DNA from: Sphingobium boeckii
Lineage (GTDB): Bacteria; Pseudomonadota; Alphaproteobacteria; Sphingomonadales; Sphingomonadaceae
NCBI RefSeq assembly: GCF_014199215.1
Contig: NZ_JACIJC010000001.1
Span: 498,001 to 562,000, forward strand
Reading direction: 5' to 3'
Length of the DNA: 64,000 nucleotides
Below are positions 9,182 through 19,112 of the stretch, in pieces; position 1 is the first letter of the stretch; each line of letters starts with the position of its first letter. Under the pieces are notes generated by a model. The model was not told where the DNA came from, searched no databases, and was given only the letters and a program-made list of their open reading frames with translations. Position numbers and translations under genes: made by a program.

Positions 9182-9916
9182 TTAGCGCGGGGCGGGCAGC
9201 CAGCCCAGATCCAACTCGGCATAGCGGTTCACATAATTGGCGATCCGCGCCAGGCCCTGCTCGTCCCGGATGACGAGATTGCCGTTGTTGCGCATCACCA
9301 GCCCGTCTTCGGCCAGCGCGCGCATCATGCGGTTCACATGCACCGCGGTCAGCCCGGTGGCGTCGCCAATTTCTTCCTGCGTCAGCTTCAGCGGGATTGT
9401 GTCGCTAATATCCTTGTTCAGGAAGCGCAGGCGCACCAGCATGTCGGTCAGCAGGGCGGCTACGCGCGCCTTGGCCGATGTGCGGCCCAGCGAGGCGAGC
9501 CGGTCGGTCAGCGAAACGCGTTCGGCCTGCGCGATGATGAAGAACAATGCGGCCAGGCGGGGGTGTTCGTCGAACACCACGCGCAACGCCTGCTTGTCGA
9601 ACGGGCAGAGCGTGGCGTGGCTCATCGTCACCAGCGATTCCGTTGCCTCGCCAAAGGCTGCGCTCGATGTGCCGAACATGTCGCCGGGGAAATGGAGGCG
9701 CAGGATCTGGCGGCTGCCATCATCCAGAATGAGATAGCTCATCGCCCAGCCATGGCGCAGCACATACATTTCGTCGCAATTGTCATTTTCGCGGGTGATG
9801 GTGGCACCGCGCGGCAGATCCCGCGGGTTATTCTCCAGCCGCTCCAGCGCACGTTTTTCGCTATCCGTCAGCGGCACATACCGCGCCAGACGCTCTGCAA
9901 AGCAGCTCCCGGTCAT
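9182..9916 (-). CDS. Crp/Fnr-family transcription regulator
   Basis: A 244-residue DNA-binding regulator. Residues about 20-125 form a cyclic-nucleotide-binding-like beta barrel (RENDNCDEMYVLRHGWAMSY, LHFPGDMFG). A dimer helix and a winged helix-turn-helix follow at about 178-208 (LTQEEIGDATGLTAVHVNRM). The N-terminal Cys cluster of true FNR is absent; only isolated Cys residues occur (5, 47, 104), so an oxygen-sensing iron-sulfur cluster is not supported. The effector and targets are unknown. It is divergent from murA with a 157-bp gap; I saw no clear FNR-box palindrome there. Confidence 0.88.
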   Translation of the reverse strand: MTGSCFAERLARYVPLTDSEKRALERLENNPRDLPRGATITRENDNCDEMYVLRHGWAMSYLILDDGSRQILRLHFPGDMFGTSSAAFGEATESLVTMSHATLCPFDKQALRVVFDEHPRLAALFFIIAQAERVSLTDRLASLGRTSAKARVAALLTDMLVRLRFLNKDISDTIPLKLTQEEIGDATGLTAVHVNRMMRALAEDGLVMRNNGNLVIRDEQGLARIANYVNRYAELDLGWLPAPR

Positions 9917-10073
9917 GTCATTCCGCTTCGTTAATCAGTTACACTGGAAAACGCCTTGCCCAAGGATTCGGCTCCATGCTTTAACAAAAATCAATTGCTC
10001 ACCGAAATTATCGGCCTCTCGCAAGGGTTTGCCAGAGTCTTGCGCGGCGCGCTCGAGCGAGTAGAAGCCGGTA

Positions 10074-11357
10074 ATGGACAGTATCATCATCAAGGGCGGC
10101 AAGCGCCTTTCCGGCAAACTCCCCATCTCCGGCGCGAAGAATGCGGCGCTGACATTATTGCCCTGCGCATTGCTCACGGATGAGCCGCTGACGCTGCGCA
10201 ATCTGCCCCGCCTGGCGGACGTGGACAGCTTCGGCCATCTGCTCAACCAGCTCGGCGTATCAACCATGATCGAAGGCGCGCGACCCGAGGATTTCGGCCG
10301 GGTGATGACGATGCGCGCGGGCACGCTGACCTCTACCGAAGCGCCTTATGACATCGTGCGCAAGATGCGCGCCTCTATCCTCGTGCTCGGCCCGCTGCTG
10401 GCGCGCTCCGGCGAGGCGACCGTGTCATTGCCCGGCGGCTGCGCCATCGGCAATCGTCCGATCGATCTTCACCTTAAGGCGCTGGAAGCCATGGGTGCCG
10501 ATATCGAGCTGGCCGCAGGCTATGTGAAGGCCACCGCGCCCGGCGGACGCCTTCCCGGCGGCGATTTCGTATTTCCGATCGTGTCGGTCGGCGCGACGGA
10601 AAATGCGGTGATGGCCGCGGTGCTGGCCAAGGGTGTCAGCCGCCTCGCCAATGTGGCGCGCGAGCCGGAGATCGTGGATCTGTGCAATTGCCTGGTGGCG
10701 ATGGGCGCGCGGATCGAAGGGATCGGCAGCGAGACCTTGACCATCGAAGGCGTGGAACGGCTGCACGGCGCGACATATCGCGTGATGCCGGATCGGATCG
10801 AGGCGGGCAGCTATGCGTGCGCTGCAGGGATCACGGGCAGCACGATCGAACTGACCGGCGCAAAGGCCAGCGATATGGGCGCGATCATCGCGGCGCTGCG
10901 CAGCGCGGGCATCACGGTCGAGGAATCGCGTGATTCCCTGCACATCGCCGCGCCTGAAAAGCTGAATGCGCTGTCCATCTCCACCGCCCCCTATCCGGCC
11001 TTCCCCACGGATATGCAGGCGCAATTCATGGCGATGCTGGCGATGGCCAATGGCGCAAGCGTGCTGACCGAGACGATCTTCGAGAATCGCTACATGCACG
11101 TTCCCGAACTGGCGCGCATGGGTGCGGATATCGAGGTCACGGGCCGCTCGGCGGTGGTGCGCGGTGTCGACAAATTGAACGGCGCGCCCGTGATGGCCAC
11201 GGATCTGCGCGCCTCGATGAGTCTGATCATTGCGGGGCTTGCGGCGGAAGGCGAAACGCAGGTCAGCCGCATCTATCATCTGGATCGCGGTTATGAGCGG
11301 CTTGAAGAAAAGCTTCAGGCCGTCGGCGCTGATATCGAGCGGGTGAGCCGGGATTGA
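10074..11357 (+). CDS. murA: UDP-N-acetylglucosamine 1-carboxyvinyltransferase
   Basis: A 427-residue cytoplasmic enzyme that transfers enolpyruvate from PEP to UDP-GlcNAc, the first committed step of peptidoglycan synthesis. The N-terminus [20 protein letters not shown] with AKNAAL is diagnostic. The catalytic loop [16 protein letters not shown] holds the reactive Cys at residue 123; it is Cys and not Asp, so fosfomycin sensitivity is expected from that residue. [12 protein letters not shown] and the C-terminal [13 protein letters not shown] are further family motifs. The length is standard. Confidence 0.97.
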   Translation: MDSIIIKGGKRLSGKLPISGAKNAALTLLPCALLTDEPLTLRNLPRLADVDSFGHLLNQLGVSTMIEGARPEDFGRVMTMRAGTLTSTEAPYDIVRKMRASILVLGPLLARSGEATVSLPGGCAIGNRPIDLHLKALEAMGADIELAAGYVKATAPGGRLPGGDFVFPIVSVGATENAVMAAVLAKGVSRLANVAREPEIVDLCNCLVAMGARIEGIGSETLTIEGVERLHGATYRVMPDRIEAGSYACAAGITGSTIELTGAKASDMGAIIAALRSAGITVEESRDSLHIAAPEKLNALSISTAPYPAFPTDMQAQFMAMLAMANGASVLTETIFENRYMHVPELARMGADIEVTGRSAVVRGVDKLNGAPVMATDLRASMSLIIAGLAAEGETQVSRIYHLDRGYERLEEKLQAVGADIERVSRD

Positions 11358-11406
11358 CGGCGGCTTTGGCCGGTCCTTCAGGCAATGCGGACAAGATAGG
11401 CGCGCA

Positions 11407-11592
11407 TCATGCGTCTGCGAGCATGTTGGCGACCTCTTCCAGATTGCCCTTCACGACGATATAATTGCCTTTTTCGAAGTTCACGGCGCTGGCCAGGTTC
11501 CCGCCCCTGAAACGTCGAATGAAATTGACGCGATCGGCGTTTACGAAAACGGGTTCGCCATCGGGCGTCTCCAACTGCACATAGCCGTTCAT
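11407..11592 (-). CDS. Small conserved hypothetical protein
   Basis: A 61-residue protein starting at the ATG at 11592 (MNGYVQLETPDGEPVFVNAD). An upstream in-frame extension of 18 residues is basic and lacks family character, so the shorter start is preferred. The pattern of short strands followed by KGNYIVVKGNLEEVANMLAD recalls small beta-rich proteins of the FlbD type, but the resemblance is weak and no flagellar genes are near. Function is unknown. It is convergent with murA. Confidence 0.6.
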   Translation of the reverse strand: MNGYVQLETPDGEPVFVNADRVNFIRRFRGGNLASAVNFEKGNYIVVKGNLEEVANMLADA

Positions 11593-11688
11593 AAATATCC
11601 TTGTCCGCCAAGGTTGTCCTGATAGCCCAAGGCGGCGCTTTGCCAAGACGTTTGATTAAAGCCTGATGTCACTGGGGCATTGTCCCCA

Positions 11689-12963
11689 TCAAAGCCATAT
11701 ATCCACGCCGTGCAGTGTCAGCCCGACGAGTCCGCCGACCAGCGTACCGTTGACCCGGATATATTGCAGATCGCGCCCCACGGCGTTTTCCAGACGACCG
11801 GTGATCGTGCCGGCATCCCAGCCGCGCACCGTTTCTGAAACCAGCTTCACGATATTGTCGCCATAGCTCGCGGTCGCGCCAACCACGGCGCGGCGCGTGA
11901 AGCGGTTGATCGTCAGGCGCAATTTGTCATCATGCTGGAGCGTGCCGCCAAGCTGCTTCAGCGCCTCTCCGAATTTGCCGGCGATGGCGGCGTCAGGATC
12001 GCGCACCGCCTTGAGCATTCCAGTGCGCGCTTGTTCCCACAGGCCATTGATCCAGCTCTGCATGGCCGGATTATCGATGATCTGGTTCTTCCAGTCGGTC
12101 ACCTTGGCCTTCATCTTCTTGTCATGCTGCATATCGAAGGCGAGGTTGGCGAGTGCCTCCTGCGCCTTCGTGCGCAGCGGATGGCCGGGATCGTCGGCCA
12201 TCTCGAACACCATCTTGTGCAGGCCGTTGATGATCGCGGTTGCCAGATTCTCGTCCAATCCGGTCCAGCGCAGCACACCGCCGGCGCGTTCATGCACCAT
12301 TTCGCGGATCAGATGTTCATTGGCGGCCAGCGTTTCCGCCCCCCAATTGATCACGCTATCCAGCAAAGGCACATGGCGGCCCTCGGTCATCGCGGCATCG
12401 AGTGCCTGGCCGAGCAGCGGCGCGATATCCAGTCCGCGGAGCCGCTGAACCATCGCGGCGCGCACCATGCCGCCCAGTCTTTCCTGATCAAGCGATTCCA
12501 GCACATCGGCCACAAGGCGGGATGCCCCCTGGCGAATACGGCCTTCGCCGCCGGTGTCGGGATTTTCAAGAAAGCGGCCCATCACCGCGGCGACGTCCAC
12601 CTTGCGCATCCGCCGCGCGACCACGCTGGGGGTGAGAAAATTATCCTTCAGGAACAGGGCGAGCGTATCGCCGATCCGATCCTTGTTACGCGGGATGATC
12701 GCGGTGTGCGGAATGGGAATGCCGAGCGGATGGCGAAAGAGCGCGGTGACGGCAAACCAGTCCGCCAGACCGCCCACCATGGCCGCTTCGGCAAAGGCCC
12801 GAACGAAGCCGATTGCCGGATGCACATCCTGAAATGATCGCGCCGCAAGATAGACCATCGCCATCAGCACGAGCAGCCCGGTGGCAACCGCACGCATCCG
12901 CGCCGCACCACCGCCCTGGACCGGATTCAATCTGGCAATGTTCGTCCGCGCGAAAACACCCAT
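11689..12963 (-). CDS. DUF445 membrane protein
   Basis: A 424-residue protein of the DUF445 family. Hydrophobic segments at about residues 23-45 and at the extreme C-terminus (LVGGLVGLTLHGVDIWL) flank a long, mostly helical cytoplasmic or periplasmic region. Motifs include GLADWFAVTALFRHPLGIPI and HTAIIPRNKDRIGDTLALFL, both family hallmarks. Members are widespread inner-membrane proteins of unknown function. It lies 30 bp downstream of the RND pump gene on the same strand and could be co-transcribed with it. Confidence 0.9.
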   Translation of the reverse strand: MGVFARTNIARLNPVQGGGAARMRAVATGLLVLMAMVYLAARSFQDVHPAIGFVRAFAEAAMVGGLADWFAVTALFRHPLGIPIPHTAIIPRNKDRIGDTLALFLKDNFLTPSVVARRMRKVDVAAVMGRFLENPDTGGEGRIRQGASRLVADVLESLDQERLGGMVRAAMVQRLRGLDIAPLLGQALDAAMTEGRHVPLLDSVINWGAETLAANEHLIREMVHERAGGVLRWTGLDENLATAIINGLHKMVFEMADDPGHPLRTKAQEALANLAFDMQHDKKMKAKVTDWKNQIIDNPAMQSWINGLWEQARTGMLKAVRDPDAAIAGKFGEALKQLGGTLQHDDKLRLTINRFTRRAVVGATASYGDNIVKLVSETVRGWDAGTITGRLENAVGRDLQYIRVNGTLVGGLVGLTLHGVDIWL

Positions 12964-12993
12964 GGGGCTAGAATGATCCGGACGCGAAATGGT

Positions 12994-15900
12994 TCACTCC
13001 GCCGGATGGGGGTCGGCATGAGCCGGACCTTCGTCGCCCGGCTTGTAGGTCAGCAACCGCTTGCGCAGATGCGGACCGATCCAGCGTTCGAAGCCGATCG
13101 CCAGGCTGAAAGTGGCGGGCACGATCAGCAGCGTGAGCAGGGTGGATACGATCAGGCCGCCGATCACGGTGATGCCCATCGGCTGACGCCATGCGCCATC
13201 GCCCGAAAGCGCGAGCGCGGTGGGCACCATGCCCGCGATCATGGCGACTGTGGTCATCACGATCGGCTGGGCGCGCTTATGGCCGGCGTCGATGATCGCT
13301 TCGGTCTTGCTGACACCCTTCGATATTTCCTCCAGCGCGAAATCGACCAGCAGGATCGAATTCTTGCCAACGATGCCAAGCAGCATCAGAACGCCGATCA
13401 GCACAGCGAGAGAGATTGCATGACCCGTCAGCAGCAACGCCAGGCCGCCGCCCAGTGGCGCGAGCAGCAGCGATCCCATGTTCACGAACGGCGGCATGAC
13501 CGAGCGATAGAGCAACACGAGCACGGCAAAGACCAGAAGAATACCGGAAACCACGGCAATGGTGAAATCCTGGATCAGTTCCGCCTGCCATTTCGCCTCA
13601 CCCAACACCAGGCGGGTGACGCCCATCGGCAAGCTTTTCAACGCGGGCAGGACATTGATCTTCTCCATCGCCTGACCGGATACGAGACCCGGGGCAAGAT
13701 CCGCACCGATGGTGAGGCGACGGACCTGGTTATTGCGATCGATCTGCGTCGGCCCCGCGCCAAAGCCGATTTCCGAGACGACGCTCAGGGGGACGGACCC
13801 GCCCGTTATGGTCTGCACGGGCAAATTCTCGATCGTCGCGAGTTTCTGGCGGGCATCTTCGTTCAGCGCCACGCGGATCGGAATCTGCCGATCGGAAAGC
13901 GAGAATTTCGCGCTATTCTGATCGATTTCGCCAAGCGTGGCGATGCGGATAGCGTTGCTGAGCGCTGACGTGGTCACGCCAAGGTTGGCCGCCAGATCGA
14001 GGCGCGGTTTCAGCGTGATTTCAGGGCGCTGCAGATTGCCCTCGATGCGGGGCGCGACAATCTCCTTCAGGGTGGACATCTCCGCCAGCACGCGCGATGC
14101 GACTGCCGCCAGCGCGACGGGATCATCACTGCCCAGGGTGATCGAGATATCCCGGCTGCTGCCGCCGCCGCCGCCGCCCGTCTGAGATTGGAAATTGACG
14201 CGCGCGTCAGCGATCCTCGTCAGTTCAGGCGCGGTGTCGCGCTCGAACTCGATGCTGGTGACCTTCCGGTCCTTTTTCAGGCGCAGATAGACCGTGGCCG
14301 TGCCGACATCGATCCGGCCAAAGGCGCGCTCCACGATGGGTTTCTTTTCCATCATCGTGATCACCTTGTCCGCCACGGCCTCGGTCTGCTTGAGCGTGGT
14401 GCCCGGAACCATCTGGATCGCGATCCGGCTGGTATCGGTATTGATCGACGGCTGGAAGGTGAAGGGAAGCTGCATGAACGACAGGATCGTGGCAGCGAAG
14501 GCGATGGCACCGATGCCCATCACCCAGAAGCGATGATCCGCGAGCGGCGCGAGCCAGCGCTTCCGGTCTTTCCTGGCGCGGATCTGCTTGGCCCACCGGG
14601 TATCGAGCGTCCATCGCAGCGTATCCATATAGCGATCCATCAGCCAGCCTTCGCCATGCGTGGCCTCGCCATGCGCCTTCAGGAAATAGGCTGCCAGCAT
14701 CGGCGTGATGAGGCGCGCCACGGCAAGGCTCATCAGCACGGCGGCGACCACGGTCAGTCCGAAATTCTTGAAGAACTGGCCCGGGATGCCGGGCATGAGG
14801 CCGACAGGCAGGAACACCGCGACGATCGTCATCGTGGTGGCCAGCACGGCCAGGCCGATCTCGTCCGCGGCGTCGATCGAGGCCTGATAGGCGGTCTTGC
14901 CCATGCGCATATGGCGCACGATATTCTCGATCTCCACGATCGCATCGTCGACCAGAACGCCCGCCACCAGGCTCAGCCCCAGCAGCGTCATGGAATTCAG
15001 CGTGAACCCCATCATGTCCATGAACCAGAAAGTGGGGATGGCGGACAGCGGGATGGCGAGCGCCGAGATCACCGTGGCGCGCCAATCGCGCAGGAACAGG
15101 AAGACGACGAACACGGCCAGTACGGCGCCCTCGACCATCGCCCACATCGCCGAGCTATATTGATCCTTGGTATAATCCACATTGGTGAAAAGCTCGCGGA
15201 ACGTCACCTTGGGATTCTGCTTCTGAAGCTTGTTCATCACCACCATGGCGTCGTCGAACACGGTGACGTCGGACTGGCCCTTGGCGCGCTCGAAGCCGAA
15301 GCTGAGCACCTGCTTGCCATCGGATTTCGAGATCGAGCGCTGTTCTGCATAAAGATCGCGGACATCCGCGATGTCGGCGAGTTTCACCGTGCGGCCGCCG
15401 CCCGACGAAATCTGGGTCTGGCCAAGCTGGAATGCGTTTTTGGCATTGCCGAGCACACGCACCGACTGTTCGGAGCCAGCGATTTCCGCGCGTCCGCCGG
15501 CGGCGTTCAGATTGACCTGACGAAGCTGGGCGTTGACCTCGGTCGCCGTCAATCCATAGGATTGCATCCGCACCGGATCGAGGATGATCCGGATCTCCCG
15601 GCTGACCCCGCCACGACGATAGACATCGCCCATGCCGGATACGGACAGGAGCTGCTTGGCCACCGTATTGTCCACATACCAGCTCAATTCTTCGAGCGTC
15701 ATGTCCGTGGTTTCGGCGGAATAATAAGCCAGCGTGTTGCCGGATGTGGAAAGCCGGATGACCTGCGGCTCCAATATGCCGTCAGGCAGGTTCGAACGAA
15801 TCTGCGAAACGGCATCGCGCACATCGGTCACGGCGCGATCGATCGGCGTACCGATATCGAATTGCACGAATGTCTGCGAAGTGCCTTCGGTCACCGTAGA

Positions 15901-16152
15901 GGTGATCTCGTCAATCCCCTCGATGCTGCGGACCGCCGCCTCCACGCGCTGCGTGACCTGGGTTTCAAGCTCGGTCGGCGCGGCACCGGGCTGCGTGATG
16001 ACAACCATCGCGCCCGGAAAATCGATATCCGGATCGTTCTGGACATCCATCCGCATGAAGCTGACCCAGCCCGCCAGGCTCAGCGCGATGAAGATCACCA
16101 GCGGCGGAATGGGGTTGCGGATCGACCAGGCGGAGATGTTGCGAAAGTTCAT
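12994..16152 (-). CDS. RND-family efflux transporter permease
   Basis: A 1052-residue inner-membrane proton-driven efflux pump. The N-terminus [20 protein letters not shown] forms the first membrane helix. Helix 4 carries the paired acidic residues of the proton relay ([11 protein letters not shown], Asp402 and Asp403). [12 protein letters not shown] lies in the periplasmic pore domain, and the second half repeats the fold with [15 protein letters not shown]. This matches AcrB-like multidrug pumps rather than metal pumps, although the substrate cannot be read. The adaptor gene lies 11 bp upstream; no outer-membrane TolC gene is in the window. Confidence 0.93.
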   Translation of the reverse strand: MNFRNISAWSIRNPIPPLVIFIALSLAGWVSFMRMDVQNDPDIDFPGAMVVITQPGAAPTELETQVTQRVEAAVRSIEGIDEITSTVTEGTSQTFVQFDIGTPIDRAVTDVRDAVSQIRSNLPDGILEPQVIRLSTSGNTLAYYSAETTDMTLEELSWYVDNTVAKQLLSVSGMGDVYRRGGVSREIRIILDPVRMQSYGLTATEVNAQLRQVNLNAAGGRAEIAGSEQSVRVLGNAKNAFQLGQTQISSGGGRTVKLADIADVRDLYAEQRSISKSDGKQVLSFGFERAKGQSDVTVFDDAMVVMNKLQKQNPKVTFRELFTNVDYTKDQYSSAMWAMVEGAVLAVFVVFLFLRDWRATVISALAIPLSAIPTFWFMDMMGFTLNSMTLLGLSLVAGVLVDDAIVEIENIVRHMRMGKTAYQASIDAADEIGLAVLATTMTIVAVFLPVGLMPGIPGQFFKNFGLTVVAAVLMSLAVARLITPMLAAYFLKAHGEATHGEGWLMDRYMDTLRWTLDTRWAKQIRARKDRKRWLAPLADHRFWVMGIGAIAFAATILSFMQLPFTFQPSINTDTSRIAIQMVPGTTLKQTEAVADKVITMMEKKPIVERAFGRIDVGTATVYLRLKKDRKVTSIEFERDTAPELTRIADARVNFQSQTGGGGGGSSRDISITLGSDDPVALAAVASRVLAEMSTLKEIVAPRIEGNLQRPEITLKPRLDLAANLGVTTSALSNAIRIATLGEIDQNSAKFSLSDRQIPIRVALNEDARQKLATIENLPVQTITGGSVPLSVVSEIGFGAGPTQIDRNNQVRRLTIGADLAPGLVSGQAMEKINVLPALKSLPMGVTRLVLGEAKWQAELIQDFTIAVVSGILLVFAVLVLLYRSVMPPFVNMGSLLLAPLGGGLALLLTGHAISLAVLIGVLMLLGIVGKNSILLVDFALEEISKGVSKTEAIIDAGHKRAQPIVMTTVAMIAGMVPTALALSGDGAWRQPMGITVIGGLIVSTLLTLLIVPATFSLAIGFERWIGPHLRKRLLTYKPGDEGPAHADPHPAE

Positions 16153-16163
16153 GATCGAGCCCT

Positions 16164-17354
16164 TTAGCGCGCGGACTTCTGCAGCACTGGATTCACGGTT
16201 TCACCGGCGTTGAGGAAGCCGCCGGCGGACAGCACCACCCGCTCCGTGCCATTCAGCCCCGCGTTGATCGCCACGCCATTTTCGGCAACCTCGCCCACGG
16301 TGACGCCGCGGCGCTCGATCTTATTGTCCTTGCCGACCACATAGACGAAATTGCCTTTTTCATCGCTCTGCACCGCCGATTCCGGCAGCAACGGCGCATT
16401 TTGCGAGCCGCTGATGATTTTCGCCGCCGCAAAGCCGCCGGGGCGCAGCGCCACATCATAGGAAAGCGCGATGCGCGCCGTGCCCTGACGGGTTTGCGGA
16501 TCGATGATCGGGGACACTTGCCAGACTTGGCCCTTGAAGGCCTGCGCGGTGCCGACGGGCGTAACCGTGGCGTTCACGCCAACGGTCGTCGCCGCGAGAT
16601 CGCCTTCGCTGAGCTGGGCGAGCAATTCCATCTCTCCGCCCTTGGCCAGACGAAAGAGAATTCCGCTGGCCGAACTGACCACCTGGCCAGGTTCGATGGC
16701 GCGCGTGAGGACGAGACCGGCGGCGGGCGCGCGGATATCCAGACGACCCGTGCGCGCCTGCGCCTCGTTCAATTGCGCCTGGGCGACGCGGACGCGCGCA
16801 TTGGCGGAGTCGCGCGTGGCGGTCTTGCGGTCGATATCGGCCTTTGAAATGAAGCCGCGGGAGAGCAGCGCCTGCGAACGATCCAGCTCGGATTGCGCAA
16901 TGCGGGCATCGGCGCGCGCGACATTGATCTGTGCCGCCAGCGAATTGGCCTGTTCCACCTGCACATCGCGGTCGATCGTGGCCAGCACCTGCCCGGCGCT
17001 CACCCATTGGCCGGGTTCGACCAGAACGCGCGTGACCATGCCACCTTCGCCGGCCACGCCGACAGGCATTTCCCGGCGTGCAGCCAGCGATCCCGTTGCG
17101 GCGATCGTGCGTTCCACGGTTTGACGGCCGGGAATGAAGACGGTGACCGTGGGCACGGATTTCGCGGCCGCACCCTCGGCAAGGGCGGCGTCATCCTGGC
17201 CGCGCATGAAGAACCAGATGCCGGCGAGCAGCACGACGAGAAGCACGGCGACGCTGATGAACATCCGGCGGCGACGACGCGCACGCACGTCATCGTCTTC
17301 CAGGATGTCCGCAGCACCGCCCGCCTCGGTGAATCGCGTTTCGTAATTCATCAT
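16164..17354 (-). CDS. RND efflux periplasmic adaptor subunit
   Basis: A 396-residue membrane fusion protein. A single N-terminal membrane anchor (about residues 33-51, FISVAVLLVVLLAGIWFFM) leads to a periplasmic part with lipoyl-like halves (GEGGMVTRVLVEPGQWVSAG). A coiled-coil hairpin follows (about 130-200, ending LNEAQARTGRLDIRAPAAG), then beta-barrel domains. It would link the adjacent RND permease to an outer-membrane channel. It is the first gene of the pump operon. No regulator gene adjoins, which is unusual for such pumps. Confidence 0.93.
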   Translation of the reverse strand: MMNYETRFTEAGGAADILEDDDVRARRRRRMFISVAVLLVVLLAGIWFFMRGQDDAALAEGAAAKSVPTVTVFIPGRQTVERTIAATGSLAARREMPVGVAGEGGMVTRVLVEPGQWVSAGQVLATIDRDVQVEQANSLAAQINVARADARIAQSELDRSQALLSRGFISKADIDRKTATRDSANARVRVAQAQLNEAQARTGRLDIRAPAAGLVLTRAIEPGQVVSSASGILFRLAKGGEMELLAQLSEGDLAATTVGVNATVTPVGTAQAFKGQVWQVSPIIDPQTRQGTARIALSYDVALRPGGFAAAKIISGSQNAPLLPESAVQSDEKGNFVYVVGKDNKIERRGVTVGEVAENGVAINAGLNGTERVVLSAGGFLNAGETVNPVLQKSAR

Positions 17355-17585
17355 CGCCCGCCTTCAGCTCTCAAGCCCGTTATCTGCCGAGTGTATTACA
17401 TCAATAAGTCACTCGCCTCAAGCGGGACTTTCTCTCCGGCGTGGCTGATGCGCCCGGACGGCGTCGAAATCAAGCCGGACGCCCGGAATCCATAGGGTTT
17501 GAAGAGTTTTATTCGCCGCCCCTTGCCAAAGAAAAAGTTAGGCGTGATGCTGCTCCCGGTTTCGAATTTGCGGGAGGCTTGGGGC

Positions 17586-17846
17586 ATGGACGGCGTTTTC
17601 TGGTGGATCATCATAGGTCTTGTCGCGGGGTCGCTCGGCAAGCTCATCATGCCCGGCAAAGATCCCGGCGGATGCCTGATCACGGTGCTGATCGGGATCG
17701 CGGGGGCGCTGCTCGCCGGCTATATCGGACAGATCATCGGCTATTACGAGCCGCAGGAACGCGCCGGCTGGATTGCGGCCACTCTGGGCGCCGTCGCGTT
17801 GCTCGTCATCTACCGCATCATCCTCAAGGTGAACGGCAAAGGCTGA
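17586..17846 (+). CDS. GlsB/YeaQ/YmgE-family stress membrane protein
   Basis: An 86-residue membrane protein with three hydrophobic segments. The start MDGVFWWIIIGLVAGSLGKL at 17586 follows GGGAGG with 8-nt spacing. GKDPGGCLITVLIGIAGALLAG is the glycine-rich core of the transglycosylase-associated/GlsB family, linked to stress responses in other bacteria. A second member lies at 18720-18977 on the other strand. No EcfG-type promoter was evident before this copy. The GCCCGG/CCGGGC hairpin at 17871 follows it. Confidence 0.85.
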   Translation: MDGVFWWIIIGLVAGSLGKLIMPGKDPGGCLITVLIGIAGALLAGYIGQIIGYYEPQERAGWIAATLGAVALLVIYRIILKVNGKG

Positions 17847-17870
17847 TCGGCGTCTGAATTGTCCGTTCAC

Positions 17871-17889
17871 GCCCGGTGCAGCGCCGGGC
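17871..17889 (+). terminator. Weak GC hairpin after glsB-like gene
   Basis: GCCCGG (17871-17876) pairs with CCGGGC (17884-17889) around a 7-nt loop. The stem is only 6 bp and is followed by TGCATTAA rather than a T run, so termination is possible but weak. Confidence 0.35.
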
Positions 17890-17945
17890 TGCATTAAGGC
17901 GTGCTACGCCGCTGTTGCAGCGGGCGAATTAAGGAGCCCTATCGT

Positions 17946-18659
17946 ATGACCAAATCTCTTGCCCCGATCGCGCTGGCAGCGATGGCCATGGTGCCCACGG
18001 CGCTCTCTGCGCAAGCGGTGCCGCCGCAGCCGATTCAGGGAACGCGGCTTGATATCGTCGCTACCGGCGAAACCAAGCGCGTGCCGGATGTCGCCGTGAT
18101 CAGCGCCGGCGTCGTGACGCAGGCCGCCGACGCCGCAGGCGCGATGCGCGACAATGCGGACCGGATGGCGAAGGTGATTGCGGCGCTGAAAAAAGCGGGC
18201 GTGGCGGAGCGCGACATCGCGACCAGCACCATCGGGCTCAACCCGCAATATCGCTATGGTGAGAATGTGCCACCCGTGATCACCGGCTATCAGGCGAATA
18301 ACACGCTCACGGTGCGTTTTCGCGACGTCGCCAGGAGCGGCGCGATCCTCGATGCGCTGGTAGCCGCGGGCGTCAACCAGATCAGCGGCCCCACGCTGCA
18401 GATCGACAAGCCCGAAGCGGCGGAGGATGAGGCGCGAGTCGCCGCGGTGAAGCAGGCTCAGGCGCGTGCTCAGCTTTATGCCGGTGCGGCTGGGCTGAAA
18501 GTGAAACGGATCCTGTCTATCAGTGAATCGGGCGGATATAATCCGCAACCGCCGGTGATGTATGCGATGAAAGCCCGCTCCGAAGCCGCCGATACGGTGA
18601 TCAATCCCGGCGAGCAATCGGTCGGCGTCACAGTGAATGTGAGCTTCGAACTGGAATAG
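17946..18659 (+). CDS. SIMPL-domain periplasmic protein
   Basis: A 237-residue exported protein. MTKSLAPIALAAMAMVPTAL is a signal peptide ending near ALSAQA, and AAGGAG lies 9 nt before the ATG at 17946. The mature protein is a SIMPL (DUF541) domain: RLDIVATGETKRVPDVAVIS at its start, the RDIATSTIGLNPQYRY stretch in the middle and GEQSVGVTVNVSFELE at its end. Family members (YggE, BP26/OMP28) are periplasmic or outer-membrane-associated and linked to oxidative stress protection. It lies between two GlsB-type genes. Confidence 0.88.
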   Translation: MTKSLAPIALAAMAMVPTALSAQAVPPQPIQGTRLDIVATGETKRVPDVAVISAGVVTQAADAAGAMRDNADRMAKVIAALKKAGVAERDIATSTIGLNPQYRYGENVPPVITGYQANNTLTVRFRDVARSGAILDALVAAGVNQISGPTLQIDKPEAAEDEARVAAVKQAQARAQLYAGAAGLKVKRILSISESGGYNPQPPVMYAMKARSEAADTVINPGEQSVGVTVNVSFELE

Positions 18660-18666
18660 AATACAG

Positions 18667-18698
18667 AAAGGCCGCGCGGATCGCTCCGCGCGGCCTTT
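18667..18698. terminator. Bidirectional Rho-independent terminator
   Basis: A perfect 13-bp stem pairs 18667-18679 with 18686-18698 around a 6-nt loop. It begins with AAA and ends with TTT, so it offers a T run on both strands. It lies between the convergent SIMPL and GlsB-type genes and should serve both. Confidence 0.9.
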
Positions 18699-18719
18699 CA
18701 TTTTACGCGACTGACTGGT

Positions 18720-18977
18720 TTATCGCACGCTGCCGCGGCGGACCAGATTGATGATCCCGAGCAGCACCACGGCACCGATGAACGATGCGATCAACGAACG
18801 GGCATCAAGACCGGCATTGTTGATAGAGCCGCCGCTGATGAACAGCCCGGCCAGAAAAGCGCCGACGATGCCGACGATGATGTTCAGGAAAATGCCCTGC
18901 TGCGCGTCGGTGCGCATGACGATGCTGGCAAGCCAGCCGATGACGCCGCCAACGATGATCCAGATAATGAAACCCAT
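18720..18977 (-). CDS. GlsB/YeaQ/YmgE-family stress membrane protein, second copy
   Basis: An 85-residue protein with three hydrophobic segments: MGFIIWIIVGGVIGWLASIV, then the core IFLNIIVGIVGAFLAGLFIS, then a C-terminal helix. The family is associated with stress responses. A ribosome-binding site (GGAGGAA) lies just before ATG 18977. Upstream on the same strand is an EcfG-like promoter (GGAAC, 16 nt, CGTA), so control by the alphaproteobacterial general stress response is likely. It converges on the SIMPL gene. Confidence 0.88.
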   Translation of the reverse strand: MGFIIWIIVGGVIGWLASIVMRTDAQQGIFLNIIVGIVGAFLAGLFISGGSINNAGLDARSLIASFIGAVVLLGIINLVRRGSVR

Positions 18978-19028
18978 GGTATTCCTCCTGCTGCGCGACT
19001 TTGTCCGGGGTCGCTTGCTGAAGGTTTA

Positions 19029-19053
19029 TACGGTCATCGCGGTTCTTTGTTCC
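19029..19053 (-). promoter_or_regulatory. EcfG-like general-stress promoter before glsB copy 2
   Basis: On the minus strand GGAAC (19053-19049) is followed after 16 nt by CGTA (19032-19029). The alphaproteobacterial general-stress sigma factor EcfG recognises GGAAC-N16/17-CGTT, so this is one base from consensus. It lies about 52 bp before the GlsB start codon. The link to a stress-type gene strengthens the call. Confidence 0.6.
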
Positions 19054-19079
19054 ACAGCCGGAATTGTTAAAATGCTTGG

Positions 19080-19106
19080 GGCGGAGCGATTTTTCCTCGC
19101 TCCGCC
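19080..19106 (-). terminator. Hairpin after sciP
   Basis: GGCGGAGCGA (19080-19089) pairs with TCGCTCCGCC (19097-19106) in a perfect 10-bp stem with a 7-nt loop. It begins 7 nt after the sciP stop on the minus strand. The T run after it is poor (AAGCATTTTAAC), so it is a probable but not ideal terminator. Confidence 0.65.
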
Positions 19107-19112
19107 GGAATC

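Noticed and set aside
14188-16167. A 659-codon plus-strand frame opposite the RND permease
   Set aside because: It is a GC-rich antisense shadow: its composition is His/Arg/Asp-heavy without domain motifs, and the minus strand holds an unmistakable RND pump.
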